This document shows positions 32,230-43,530 of a stretch of DNA of 64,000 nt, in pieces; positions within the stretch are counted from its first letter, which is position 1; each line of letters starts with the position of its first letter. The translations under genes and the position numbers were made by a program. Where the stretch lies: the NCBI GenBank assembly GCA_963556495.2, contig OY747710.1:18077000-18140999 (forward strand), in the 5' to 3' direction. Source of the DNA: Valencia hispanica. Taxonomy: Eukaryota; Chordata; Actinopteri; Cyprinodontiformes; Valenciidae. Under the pieces are notes generated by a model that saw only the letters and a list, made by a program, of their open reading frames with translations, had not been told where the DNA came from and did not search any database.

Positions 32230-32775
32230 AGGTTGTGTGGAGTGGCAGATGGATAACGGATGGGAGACTCATCTGCCACAATGTAGGTGCTCTATCCAGT
32301 CGATCATCACGAACAAAGAGTTCTGACAAAGAGCAAAGAGATATGTTCCAACCTTCACCTATGGTCATGAGATGTGGATCATCATATAAAAATTTGATCC
32401 CAGATACAAGCGATTGAAGTGAGTTTCCTCCGTAAGGTGGATGGGCCCAGTCTTAGAGATGTGGTGAGGTAAACAGTCATCTAAGGAGAGCATGGGATAG
32501 AGCTAGTGCTCCTCCTCATCTAAAGGAGTAGGTTGAGGAAGTGGATCTAATCTGAATTCCTCCTGGATAATTTACTTTAAAGGTTTTCTGGGAATGTCCC
32601 ACTGGGAAGAGACCCCAGAGGAGACCCAGAACTGGAGAGACTATATGTTTCTTCTGGTCTGGTCCGAATGAGCCGGAGAGAGTTATTGAACAGATTGATA
32701 TCTGGGTTTCCCTCCTGGATCTGTTACAGAGTGACATGATCTCCAATAAGTGGAAGACAATGGATGAATGAATGG
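32230..32775 (+). mobile_element. Degenerate RTE-like LINE 3' fragment
   Basis: Plus-strand counterpart of the 3' end of the LINE at 28 kb. Shared landmarks are ttcacctatggtcatgag (canonical TYGHE segment), cagatacaagcgattgaagt, gagtttcctccgtaaggtgg, gaatgtcccactgggaagag, ccagaggagacccagaactg, and tctgggtttccctcctggat. It ends in a GATG-type tail (acaatggatgaatgaatgga). All frames are broken. It is clearly older than the 28-kb copy. Confidence 0.7.
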
Positions 32776-33044
32776 AAACTTAAAACCTAGCACTGTCATA
32801 ATATAATAGTTCTTTGAACTAGTACACTCAATTGAAACCCCTTTGACACACTTGCGAGGTAAATTGATTCACTGAAATCAGACTCAAGGTTATTTGGAGA
32901 TACACAGCCAGCAGGGGATAGGAGCAATATTTCTCAGGGAGGCAATTCATTTAATGCTTTCCAGGAGATGGCCATGTGACAAAATAACAGCATAGGTTGC
33001 TGAGAATTATCATAGGATGAGAGTATGCCTGGCAAGTCTTACAG

Positions 33045-33057
33045 GTGTGTGTGTGTT

Positions 33058-33140
<83 letters not shown>
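33045..33140. repeat. (GT)n microsatellite
   Basis: 96 bp of GT with two TTTGT interruptions at the left side. The alternating purine-pyrimidine sequence can adopt left-handed DNA. The minus-strand THTHTH frame is an artefact. Confidence 0.95.
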
Positions 33141-33142
<2 letters not shown>

Positions 33143-33289
33143 ACATATTGTGGAAGCATGGGAATATAATAGCACCAGCTGATGTTTCTTTACAAGGCTA
33201 GTTACAAGTGGACAAGAAGAACCTACTGCCAGTATGATGTCTTAAAATTTAAAGAAGAAACTCAAAAGGTATCACCGTAAGTTTGATTT

Positions 33290-33640
33290 TGTCTAAGTTC
33301 TCTTGTCTATTTTTTTTTTTTTTGTGTTCATTTGTATATAGCCATAGTTCTGGTTATTTAATGTTTATCAGATATTTCCTGTGTCTCCTGGGTTTGTTTC
33401 TACCCTTTTTGTCATTAGTCAGTTTTCTTCAGCTCCATAGTTCGTTCCCTTCACAGCTGCTATGCATCCTGTTAATTAGACTGACCTGGTACTTGTTCCA
33501 CTAATCACCTCCCCAGCATTTATAAGCCTGTCACTTTTTAACTCCTCACTGAATTATTTTTGTTTTGTACCATTATGGTTCCAAGCCTGGTCCTCCTTTT
33601 GTTTTTCTTGCTTTGTACTTCCTCTTGAATTCCTGCAAGT
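33290..33640. repeat. Possible unclassified interspersed repeat
   Basis: A T/C-rich phrase series (tttcctgtgtctcctgggtt, cattagtcagttttcttc, cagcatttataagcctgtc, ccaagcctggtcctcctttt) resembles a dispersed fish repeat. There is no tail or inverted repeat, so confidence is low. Confidence 0.3.
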
Positions 33641-35826
33641 GGAAAGTTGAAATGAGACTGCGATCTGTCCAGACCTCCCATTATTTAGATCCTACTTCAA
33701 CACAAAACATAAAAGATAAACCGAGGAAGTTAATCGCAATCAAAGATCTACAATCTCGCAAGCAGTGTTTGTTGATGTGGCTTTTGTAGACAGGATAAGC
33801 TGAAAAGTTGTAGCAGAGGCATAAGAGTGGGAAACCTGTTTCCCCTTACAAGGGAAGATATTAAAGGCTTCAACAACTACAACTTTAGGACATTACACTG
33901 CCAGTGAAAAATTGTGTAGAACAAGTTTTTCCTCAGCGTAGTTTGTTGAATCAATGTTCTTTTAAAGGTTTATAGCCCACTTTAATTTACTGATGTCTTT
34001 TTTTTATCATGATATACATCATAAACGTATCTCCCCTCTGTCTAAAAAATCTGATTCTCTTTAAGGGTTCTTACTTGAAAGCATAGTTTTTACAATATCA
34101 ATTGGTCAGCTGACCATTCAGAAATACCTTTAGGCAGGTGATCATTCTGCTGGTTCTAAACTACCAACAAGGCAGAAATTGAGCAGATGTGTTTCATGGT
34201 GATGCTGTCAAGTGTAGGTGGAAAATCCTTTGATTGGAAACAAGTCGATGCAGGCAGTTCAGATGGACCTTGGGCTCTGTAGATTTGCAAAACCATTTAT
34301 GCATAATTTGGACACTTGATGGATTGTAGGAGGGGTTTCTTATTAAATAGGTTTGTTGGTGGTGGGAAGTTTGATCCCTGGATTCAAATCTTCTATTTTG
34401 AGCTCAGAGAAGATTACATAAGAAAATAATCCATAACACTACAGAGCATAGTTCAACTGAAAGTAAAGATTTTCCACATTTAGTACAAGTTTAAAATAGT
34501 GTGCTTCACATTGGGTCTTGATTTAGAAGATTTTTTTTTTCTTTGGCAAAGTCTGGAGGGTAAAAAAACTCTTACAGAGTTTATACTGGGTAATTCCCCC
34601 TCATGATGGACTGACAAATTATGAAACATATTTCCTTCTGGTTTCTAACTTCAGGAAACTCTAAGTTTATTGATATAGCACATGAAAAAAGTAAACCCTG
34701 TTTACCAAAGTGCTAAATATAAAAATTGTAGAACACATGACCATGAAATTAAACAAGTAAACACATAAAATATGGAAATGTTGAGGGAAAAACTAAAACT
34801 AAACACCCATGCTAAATTAAAAGCCAGTGATTACTGATTAGTTTTTTATGACGAGAGTAAATAACAGTAGGAGTTTGAGCATGCCTAATATCCAGCGATA
34901 ACTGGTTCCACATTTTAGGGGCTGCAACTGCAATCCGCTACCTTTATCTGCAGGTAAATCTCATTGAGATGCAAAGTCTTATTTTCAAGTGATCATTACA
35001 CCTGAGAAGTTTGGAGGATACATAAAGCTGCAGATCTAACCAATATACAGGAGCTTCTTTATTAAGTGGCTCATAAGTCAAGAGTAAAATTTAGAATAAT
35101 CAGAGTCAAAACTTCAGAAACACTTGAAGTGTCTACAGAGTTATTAATAGTTGCCCATTATGCGTTAGCTTGTCATCCAGGTTCATTGGAAAACATCCAA
35201 TAGTCATCATTTAACTAGAACAAGTATTAAGACAAAAATGACAACAAACGAACCATTTACAAACTTAAACACAAATAGATTGATCAATGCATACAGTATA
35301 TAGGATCAACAGCCTTTCCAGGAGTTGATATAAAACTCTATACATTAACAAAAACGGATACATTCAAAATGAAAGTGCAATAATTTATACAAATGTGTGG
35401 ATGAGTAAATAAAAAAAATACAAACACACATGTTTTGCTTTCTTTCTTTTCATGTTTACCATAATTAACTGTAAAGTAGGTTGATCAAGTAATGATAATA
35501 ATAATGTTGAAACTATAGATGTCAGCATTACTAGTCATAAATGAGTGCATTAACAACACTTTTAACTGGTCTTAAAATCTTCACTATTTATATTATGGAA
35601 AGCTATTACTGGTTTCGATCAATAGCCGGGGCTTTCTAAAGGTTTGTTGTTCACTAGAATTCTGCAACTTTTTTGCTTTTTCACTACAATATTTAAACAT
35701 GACCAAATTTTACATCAGAGTTCAGAAGGTTTCTGACTGCTAATGTCCATACAGTTATCTTATGACTATGTGCTTTCAAGTGACAGTAACAGGGCAGCTT
35801 AGTTAGAAGGTTTTGTTACTTGTTGG

Positions 35827-35828
<2 letters not shown>
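33641..35828. other. AT-rich DNA, no gene; possible old repeat at 34.64-35.20 kb
   Basis: The part around 34860-34930 (ataactggttccacatttta then ggggctgcaactg) resembles a dispersed repeat that usually reads 'gctggttccagagtttagggg'. Otherwise nothing is recognised. Confidence 0.4.
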
Positions 35829-35889
<61 letters not shown>

Positions 35890-35891
35890 TT
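35829..35891. repeat. (TA)n followed by T tract
   Basis: About 26 TA units, then eleven to twelve T. The IYIYIY frames on both strands are artefacts. Confidence 0.95.
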
Positions 35892-35999
35892 ATTAAGAGT
35901 TTCATTTGTAATTTTAACCCATACACCCCTGTATGCACATACACACATGCCCTCACTTGGTACACACAACGCAGAGCATACATGCTCTCACAACCCCTC

Positions 36000-36720
36000 A
36001 GCCAACCTGGCGAGGGATCTACCTGAGGATCCACTCGATGAGCTTTCTCACCAACAACTGCACTTGACATCAGCTTGCATGAGCCATTTTGTACCCTTTG
36101 AGAAACCTGTGTACTCTCCCTCAGACATGTCGCCTTCCCCCTCTGCACCTCCCAGAATGTTCATTGCCCAGAAAATAATTTCTCAAGTCATTTCAGCGCC
36201 TTTGTGAGCGGCAATCAATTTCTCTTCTCTTCATGATGGTCCAGCGTGTGGGCACAGAAGTTTGACCTTCTCTAAAAGATCTATCAATTTATCCGTCCAT
36301 CCTGCAACCTATCCATTAATGTTTTCATCTTGCACTGTTGTTTTTTTTCCTCCCTTGTCTCTGACTGCAGACTGTTTGGTGGTAAGTGGCTTTAAGCTCA
36401 TGTGCTCATCAGAACCCGGTGGGTGTCTGTTTGTGCAATTATTCCGTAGACTTAGAGCTGGACCAGAATCAGCCGGTGGAGAAAATTATGGTCATTTCGA
36501 GTGAGAAGAATATGCACTTGAGACAAAGGGAAGGGAAGACCATTTGGAGGGTGGTGACGGAGCAGAGCCCTGCGAGGGGACAGGGTCGAGCTAAGGCTAA
36601 ATGACATATCACATTAACAGCGAGGGGTCATCCAATTTCTCCCAATTTGCCAACAGCATTTTTGTGGCAGCAGCTCAGTTAAAAGCTAACATATCATTTA
36701 TATGTCTGTTTCGCCCTGGT
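36000..36720. promoter_or_regulatory. Repeat-free stretch with two weak regulatory candidates
   Basis: Two segments have the texture of conserved noncoding DNA: about 36150-36240 (gaaaataatttctcaagtca, gcgcctttgtgagcggc) and 36600-36720 (cacattaacagcgagggg, tgccaacagcatttttgtgg). An 86-codon plus-strand frame at 35947-36207 runs through the first. It has no motif and no splice acceptor of note, so I do not call an exon. Confidence 0.3.
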
Positions 36721-36839
36721 CTCACCCTCAAGACAAGCTGCTGTTAAAATTTAGACCAAACATTTAAATGCAATAAGTTCAGAAATACTATAAATGAATT
36801 AACACCAGGCATACAGTAAAGACAGCCATTAATAATTGG

Positions 36840-37166
36840 ATTTTTTTTAAATTGACAGATGACAATTTTTGAAATTGGTCATTTCTCTCAAATGGATGAA
36901 TAGATATGACAAAAACTCATCAGGAAGCTGTGGAAATTACTGGCAAGAACATTGTCCTACATGTGGCAGCACCCTCCTGTATTCCCCATAATACTGGATA
37001 AGGGAGTGGTGTCACAATACAGAAGCCTTTTCTTCCAAAGACATCCAGGCCTGGTCAAAATCTCTTAAAACTTTGTAGGAGAAACAGTTGTGGTCAAATA
37101 GAACTAGATGTGCACTTTTGTAAACATAGTGGTTACAGCACCATGGCTGATGATTACTTTTTTCAG

Positions 37167-37198
<32 letters not shown>

Positions 37199-37600
37199 CA
37201 GGATGACATTATGAATATTTCTAAATATCAGTTTTGACCCACAACCTTTTTGCTGGAAAGCTCAAGATAAACAGGGATTTCATTTTCATCACAATGAGAT
37301 CAAACATTTATGCAAATAAAAAATAAAAAATAAAAACTTCACCAAAAGAAAAAATAAAGTTTTAAAATGAGCTAGCCAGCATCTAAACCTAAAGCTCATA
37401 GAAAATCATTGGCATCCCTTCCAGATAGGTGTGAACAAGAGATTCTGGAGGACTAAGTGGACAAATATTGCCAAGTCAAGATGAAACGCTGACTCAGACC
37501 GAGGAAGATTGAATGATGAAATTAAATTGAAAGAGGTTTTAACAAAGTTTTACTTAAATGGTGTCAACAATTATGAAACCTGATAATTGAACCTTTTTAG
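36840..37600 (+). repeat. Probable old interspersed repeat interrupted by T28
   Basis: Phrases such as ctcatcaggaagctgtggaa, tacatgtggcagcaccctcc, gtggttacagcaccatggct and gctcaagataaacagggatt read like a decayed Tc1-style element, but no DDE motif or inverted repeat is legible. A run of 28 T lies at 37171-37198. Confidence 0.3.
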
Positions 37601-38204
37601 ACATACGTTTTTCCCCTAAGAGATTTGAGTTAAATTGCAAGGGAAATTATATGTTATAGTCTCATGTCTCCCACAAAACCATTAATCTCAACAGTGGCTT
37701 CAGCTCTTATATGAGGTAACTGACCGCTGATCATGAAGAATTATTTTTTAAGAATCTTGCAAAATATTTCAGAAAGGTTCCAAAGCCATAGATTAAAATC
37801 ACACAATTAGAAAATGGTGATGACTATTTGGGCAAGTAGGAGGTAGACTTGTAAAAAGAGATTTTTTTGGACTAAACAGATTTGACGTTCTTATGAAACA
37901 AATCAAAAAGTTAACCTTAGCAGATAATAAACTATAAAACTATAAACTATTCTGATTGAAAAGGAACTTTTTACAAGCAGTTATGTTGAAAAAACTTAGT
38001 TTTTAAGGGCCACTCTCTCTCTCTCTAAGAGCATATTTTTCTGCATCTTTCTGACTGCCCCACATTTTCTCCATCCTCCCAAACCTTTCTATTCTCATCA
38101 CTCTCTCCCTCACTCGTTTTCAGTTTCCCTCATTCACACTCCTCGCTCTGTCCCTTCCAATCTCTCTCCTCTTTCGCAGCCCCTCTCTCTGGCTCACAGG
38201 ACAG
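37601..38204. other. No gene; CT-rich from 38010
   Basis: AT-rich, then a C/T-rich segment (38010-38170; ctctctctctctaagag, ctctctccctcactcg). No feature. Confidence 0.5.
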
Positions 38205-38420
38205 TATTATATATTCCAGTCTCATGCTTTGCATGATTTGGGCAATAGATGAAGCCATATCCCTCTCTTCTCTTCGGGCTCTCCCCTCCCTCTCACTCTC
38301 GCCTTGTTGTTTAATGTTTCAATTTGGAGGAAGCAAACATTCAATCAGACAGATTAACTGTTTAATGCATGTCATCAGTCAAACTGTCTACGAGAGGGGG
38401 GCCCCTCGGCCTGGTGCTGC
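38205..38420. promoter_or_regulatory. Candidate conserved noncoding block
   Basis: Repeat-free DNA containing ctcatgctttgcatgatttg (octamer-like tttgcat, 38228-38234), ttgtttaatgtttcaatttg and cagattaactgtttaatgca. It lies between CT-rich DNA and CA-rich sequence. The long 155-codon frame over it owes its length to low-complexity neighbours and lacks domains. Confidence 0.38.
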
Positions 38421-39459
38421 CTCTCTCCCCCCAACTGCCGCCGCGTCCTTCTCACTCCCCTGCTCTCCTCGCACACACTGTCTACTCTCATATAGACGCG
38501 TATATCCAACAAGACGCAAGGGCACGCACACACACATGCCCACGAGTAGAAAAACACAGTTTTACTTGTGTTGTTGTCCACACATGCATCCACAAAAACA
38601 GACATGCATATTGAACATATACTTTGACAGCTGCAAACTAGGGTGTGATAAAACAATTTTTATCCAAAGAAGGGAATGCAGGGAATGCTGAGATATCAAC
38701 AACCCAAAGAAAAGATGCTCGATTCTGAGGTACATGGATTACACAAGACATTCCATGTAATTCCAATGCCATGTCTACTCATCTGCTAAAAGACACATCC
38801 ACTGATTCACTTACAATTGTGAAACAGTTTTACACAATTAAGTCATGCTCTTTAAATGGACAATGCACATGCTCACACATGCACACACACTTGCTTTTCC
38901 CCCTCTCACACACATGCACACATCCCACAGGCCAGTGGATAGGGAAATCAAAGTGACAGAGAGGTAGAGCAAGGGAGAGTGAGAGATTAGAGGAAATGAA
39001 AAGAGTAAAGAGGAAAGAGGGGAAGAGGGAATGGGAGGCCGAGAAAGCTGCAGATGGAGTAGACTGTAAAATAGGCAGTGATGCCCACATGGTTTGTAAG
39101 TGATACTATATGAATTCTGACTGTAGAAGCATGCACTTACTTTGTCAACATAACATTTATAGCAGGATATCACAAATGCATAACACAGTTTTCCAAACAC
39201 TATAAAATGATTACACAAGGTATCCTACTTACTGCATCAGCTGTCAGCACACTGAAAAAGCGGTTCTATAAACTGTAAACCATATCATTGTTCATAATGT
39301 TTGTTCTCTTTGCTTTGAAGTTGTGCTCTGAGGTGTTGTTCAAAAGTTTTCAGTTATTTCTCTTTTGTGTATGGTTTTTACTGTTATTTTTGGAGGAACT
39401 TATTTCAGGGCTATTTCAGGGCCCAAAAAGTCCCTTAAACTCAAGGGATGAAATAATGT
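38421..39459. other. CA-rich and GA-rich low-complexity DNA, no gene
   Basis: acacac stretches at 38527-38545 and 38870-38925 and a GA-rich stretch at 38955-39060. No gene or transposon recognised. Confidence 0.5.
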
Positions 39460-39461
39460 TA

Positions 39462-40975
39462 TAGTGGTTTAAAAAAGTATTTAGTCAGCCATCAATTGTG
39501 TAAGTTCTCCCACTTCAAAAGATGAGAGAGGCCTTTAATTTTTATCATAGGTATACCTCAACTATGAGAGACAAAATGAGAAAAAAAATCCAGAAAAGCA
39601 CATGGTCTGATTTTTAAATAATTTTTTTGCAAATTATGGTGGAAAATAAGTATTTGGTCACCTACAAACAAGCAAGAATTCTGGCTCTCACAGACCTGTA
39701 ACATCTTCTGAAAGAGGCTCCTCTGTCCTCCACTCGTTACCTGTATTAATGGCACATGTTTCAACTCGTTATCGGTATAAAAGAGACCTGTCCACAACCT
39801 CAAACAGTCACACTGCAAACTCCACTACGGCCAAGACCAAAGAGCTGTCAAAGGACACCAGAAACAAAATTGTAGACTAGGAAGACTGAATCTGCAATAG
39901 GTAAGCAGCTTGGTGTGAAGAAATCAACTGTGGAAGCAATTATTAGAAAATGGAAGGCATACAAGACCACTAATAACCTCTCTAGATCTGGGGCTCCATA
40001 CAAGATCTCACCCCAGAACCTAGTACATTACCTGCAGAGAGCTGGGACCAAAGTAACAAAGGCTACCATCAGTAACACAATACGACACCAGGGACTCAAA
40101 TCCTGCCATGCCAGACGTTTCCCCCTGCTAAAGCCAGTACATGTCCAGGCCCATCTGAAGTTTTCTAGAGAGCATTTGCATGATCCAGAAGAGGACTGGG
40201 AGACTGTCACATGGTCAGATGAAACCAAAATAGAACTTTTTGGTAAAAACTCTAGTTGTCGTGTTTGGAGGAGAAAGAATGCTGAGTTGCATCCAAAGAA
40301 CACCATACCTACTGTGAAGCATGGAGATGGAAACATCAGGCTTTGGGGCTGTTTTTCTGCAAAGGGACCACTGATCAGGACGACTGATCTGTGCAAATGA
40401 AAGAAAGAATTGGGCCATGTATCGTGAGATTTTGAGAGATGACCTTCCATCAGCAAGGGCATTGAAGATGAAACGTGGGTGGGTTTTTCAGCATGACAAT
40501 GATCCCAAACACACCGCCTGGGTAACAAAGAAGGAGTGGCTTCGTAAGAAGCATTTCAGGGTCCTGGAGAAGCCTAGCCAGTCTCCTGATCTCAACCCCA
40601 TAGAAAATCTTTGGAGGGAGTTGAAAGTCCATGTTGCCCAGCGACAGCCCCAAAACATAACTGCTCTAGAGGAGATCTGCATGGAGAAATGGGCCAAAAT
40701 ACCAGCATCAGTGTGTGAAAACCTTGTGAAGACTTACAGAAAACATTTGACCTCTGTCATTGCCAACACAGGGTATGTAACAAAGTATTAAGATGAACAT
40801 TTGTTACCACCATGATTTGCAAATAAATTCTTTGAAAATCAGACCATGCGATTTTCTGGATTTTTTTTCTCTCATTTTGTCTTTCATAATGATGAAAATT
40901 ACAGGCCTCTTTCATCTTTTTAAGTGGGAGAACTTGCACAATTGGTGGCTGACTAAATACTTTTGTACCCCACTA
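39462..40975 (+). mobile_element. Near-full-length Tc1/mariner transposon (1514 bp)
   Basis: The left end reads tagtggtttaaaaaagtatt and the right end, reverse complemented, tagtggggtacaaaagtatt. Both are followed inward by the same 'tagtcagccatc/accaattgtg..caagttctcccactt' sequence, giving inverted repeats well over 50 bp. TA lies at 39460-39461 on the left; on the right the expected TA is mutated (TC). Inner repeats also share attatggtggaaaataagta-type sequence. One transposase gene lies inside on the plus strand. Length and organisation are those of a standard fish Tc1-like element. Confidence 0.9.
39827..40791 (+). pseudogene. Tc1-family DDE transposase, broken in at least four ways
   Basis: Would cut and paste the element at TA sites. 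The likely start codon is ACG at 39827 where the family has ATG. A deletion of about 10 bp near 39875 shifts the frame. From 39915 the frame carries a helix-turn-helix segment (MKKSTVEAIIRKWKAYK), then loses about 20 residues after ISPQ. It then shows the first catalytic Asp in TWSDETKIELFG (residues 99-110 of that frame) and the NLS-like/glycine-rich GDGNIRLWG. A frameshift near 40380 separates the rest (40417-40791), which holds the second Asp in [11 protein letters not shown] and the catalytic Glu in [11 protein letters not shown], ending KYVTKY-like at a TAA. All three catalytic residues are still legible, so decay is recent compared with the other Tc1 copies here. Confidence 0.85.
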
Positions 40976-41643
40976 TCTGTACACATAACAAGCAATTATA
41001 TTATATTTATTGCATTTTCTTTTTATTTAAGATGATAGAAACCCACTTTGTTCCCAGTCCAGCTTTAATTAGTCTTTAGTCTCAGTCAGTTATGTAGATG
41101 TACTTTAGGTAGGATCATAGCTGCATATGACATTCCAAAATACCCCATTGAAAGAAATTAGAATTATACTTTCAAGGAATTTATTGTTGGCTCTCTAGTT
41201 ACCTTGAAAAATCTGTGTTGATTGCAGAAATAATATTAATTTAAAAACTAAGCTTGGAAAATCTAAAAGAGATACTAGTACTCTTGTGGCTGGTGGACAA
41301 TGAGTTTGACTTGAAGTTGGCTGCCAAATTGCATTAGCCCTGGACCACACACAACCCTGGAATTTTCTAGACCTGAAAATGTAACTGATGTCCTCTGCTT
41401 TTCTTTATTTTGTAACCCCTAACCCTTTATTTTGTACAAAAATTTTTCATGATCAACTAAAAGGACCATATGGAAAATAAAAAACAAAGTCCAAAGACTT
41501 TTAAAATTTGATTAGCAACATTTGTCCATACCCATGCCTGTCAGACATTTAGACTACGTTCTTTTTTTAATTCTTTTAGGTTTCAAACTACTCGTTAATA
41601 CTTTGTAGAACAATTCTTTGGTTCAACTCTAACTATCAGTCTT
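40976..41643. other. AT-rich DNA, nothing recognised
   Basis: No frame, repeat or CpG-rich block of note. Confidence 0.5.
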
Positions 41644-42798
41644 TTGGTTTATACCTCTACCAGCTACACACAGCTACACACATTTCGGTCCAGCCTTGTT
41701 CAGATAGATATTCTTTCAGATAGATATTCAGCTATTCTTTTAACCTGTTTAAAACAAATTGATCTCTCTGGTGTTGTTCACAAATGGTTCACATCCTATC
41801 TCACAGACAGGATTTTTATGGTAAGTTTAGATACCTGTTCCTCTAATGTCCACATGATTACATGTGGTGTGCCCCAGGGTTCAATTTTAGGCCCAGTGCT
41901 TTTTAACCTTTATATGCTCCCTCTTGGCAGTGTCATCAGAAGACATGGAGTTAACTTTCACAGTTATGCTGATGATACACAGTTGTACATCTCTATGTCT
42001 CGCGATCACACACAACCAATGGTTGAACTTTTTAACTGCATTTTAGACATCAAATCCTGGATGTTAGAAAACGTTCTCCAGCTCAACCTGGACAAAGCTG
42101 AAGTTTTGGTCATCGGTCCTGAGGCTCAGAGAGAGAAACTTTCACCAAAACTTCAATCACTGTCTTTCAATCCTTCTTTACAAGTGAAGAACTTCGGTGT
42201 CATTTTTGATTCAGAACTGACTTTAATCCCTCACATTAAAAACATTACTAAAATAGGTTTTTATCATCTAAAGAACATTACCAAAGTCCGACCCATTCTC
42301 TCTCGTACCAACAAGGAGACACTGATGCATTCTTTTATCACCAGTAGAATTGATTACTGTAATTCCCTGCTTTCTGGTGTTTCCAAAAAAAGTATCTCAG
42401 GTTTACAATTTCTACAAAATTCAGCAGCACATGTCCTGACGAAGACCAGGAGGCAGGAACACATTACACCTGTCCTAAATTCATTGCATTGGCTCCCCGT
42501 GTGTTTTAGGATTGATTTTAAGGTTCTTTTAATAGTTTTTAAGTGTCTTAATGGTCTTGGGCCTTCTTATCTTTCAGAACTGCTTTTATCATATGAACCT
42601 TCGCGGTCTCTGCGCTCCTCTGGCATCCGTCTCCTTGTCATCCCTAAAGTCAGGACACACACTCATGGCGAGGTGTCTTTCCTGTACAATAGCCCTCTCC
42701 TCTGGAACAGGCTGCCAGAGGACCTCAGGGCCGCAGAGAATGTTCATGTTTTTAAGAGCAGGCTCAAGACTCACCTTTTCAGCCTAGCTTTTAGCTGA
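41644..42798 (+). CDS. L2-type LINE reverse transcriptase fragment, open for 384 codons
   Basis: Family-like sequence starts near residue 25 (DILSDRYSAILL) and runs without a stop to the natural C-terminus (FKSRLKTHLFSLAFS). Motifs: CGVPQGSILGPVLFNLYMLP at residues 74-93, FHSYADDTQLY at 105-115 with the catalytic Asp pair, LQLNLDKAEVLVIGP near 145-159, VKNFGVIFDSEL from 181, then SRIDYCNSLLSG and the conserved LHWLPV and LWNRLPEDLR segments. Missing are the endonuclease, the fingers and the first catalytic Asp motif, so it cannot be an active enzyme. The Met at 41644 lies in flanking DNA and is not a real start. An uninterrupted 1.1-kb frame indicates a fairly young copy. Confidence 0.8.
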   Translation: MVYTSTSYTQLHTFRSSLVQIDILSDRYSAILLTCLKQIDLSGVVHKWFTSYLTDRIFMVSLDTCSSNVHMITCGVPQGSILGPVLFNLYMLPLGSVIRRHGVNFHSYADDTQLYISMSRDHTQPMVELFNCILDIKSWMLENVLQLNLDKAEVLVIGPEAQREKLSPKLQSLSFNPSLQVKNFGVIFDSELTLIPHIKNITKIGFYHLKNITKVRPILSRTNKETLMHSFITSRIDYCNSLLSGVSKKSISGLQFLQNSAAHVLTKTRRQEHITPVLNSLHWLPVCFRIDFKVLLIVFKCLNGLGPSYLSELLLSYEPSRSLRSSGIRLLVIPKVRTHTHGEVSFLYNSPLLWNRLPEDLRAAENVHVFKSRLKTHLFSLAFS

Positions 42799-42935
42799 TT
42801 ATTATTTATTATAGTCTGTTTAATCGCTCTGCATGTTTTATTTGCTTATATTTTATCAGTGTTTTACTACTTAGTCTTATCATATTTATCCACTGTTTAT
42901 TTTTACATTTTAACCTGTAATTTTAATCTTCCTTC
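41690..42935 (+). mobile_element. L2-type LINE, 5'-truncated
   Basis: Comprises the open frame above plus an AT-rich 3' UTR (42799-42935). The typical L2 ending (gaagcacttt.. as in the 6.8-kb copy) is not found. Instead the sequence switches abruptly to GC-rich DNA at about 42936, suggesting truncation or a later insertion. The 5' boundary lies in a short local duplication (cagatagatattc twice, 41701-41731). Confidence 0.75.
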
Positions 42936-43204
42936 CAGTGTTTCCTCTGTGGGAGCCATTTGCCTCGGGAGAGGTGGTCGGCTGTGGCTGCCTGGGTGCT
43001 CCCCAGGTAGCGCTTGGGTGGAGGTGGGGGTCTCTGCCTTGCCTCCTATGGGCGCCCTGGGTCAGTGCCTTGGCTGCTGCTGTTAATGTGTTGCTGCTGG
43101 TGCAGATGGCTCCTTTGATCGCCTTTCCTAACCTGGCTCATCTGTACTCAGCCCAATGTCCTTTTTATTATTGCTCTTGAGTGTGTGTGCATGGGAGTTG
43201 GGTT
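42936..43204. repeat. GC-rich block between an L2 and a Tc1 fragment, unidentified
   Basis: The G/C/T-rich text (cctgggtgctccccaggtag, gggtggaggtgggggtctct, tgctgctgctgttaatgtgt) ends near attattgctcttgagtgtg. It lies exactly between two transposon pieces and differs sharply from both in composition. It is probably part of a third repeat family. No tandem tail or inverted repeat seen. Confidence 0.45.
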
Positions 43205-43530
43205 GGGGGGTTTACAGATCAGCACTGAGATTAAATTAAACACAGGTGGACTCCATTTATCACTAACATGTCTTCTGAACGCAATTGGCAGTGCCTTCAG
43301 AACCACTCGGTTGGTTCTGAAACCACTGCATCTTAATTAGGGGTATCAGAGTAAAGGAGGGTGAACACAAATACCTGCCACACTTCAGATTTTGTATTTC
43401 ATTAAAAACCAAGAACAAGTTTTCTTCCACTTAACAATTATAAGTCTCTTTGTGTTGGTCTATGACATAAAATCCAAATAAAACAAATGGAAGTTGGCAG
43501 TTACAATGTGACAAGAAGTTCAAAAGATAG
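43205..43530 (-). mobile_element. Tc1/mariner relic, family A, outer 5' end only (antisense)
   Basis: Contains actgagattaaattaaacac, aggtggactccatttatc, ttaggggtatcagagtaaag, cacacttcagattttg and ctttgtgttggtctatgaca. These are the outer part of the family A element in antisense, matching by order the copy at 46.4 kb read in reverse. The transposase is absent. The outermost tip is lost near 43530. Confidence 0.7.

Noticed and set aside
35947..36207. 86-codon frame considered as an exon
   Set aside because: No acceptor or donor of quality, no recognisable domain, and starts beside a TA microsatellite.
40028..40528. 166-codon minus-strand frame
   Set aside because: Antisense shadow of the Tc1 transposase, whose D, D and E motifs are on the plus strand.
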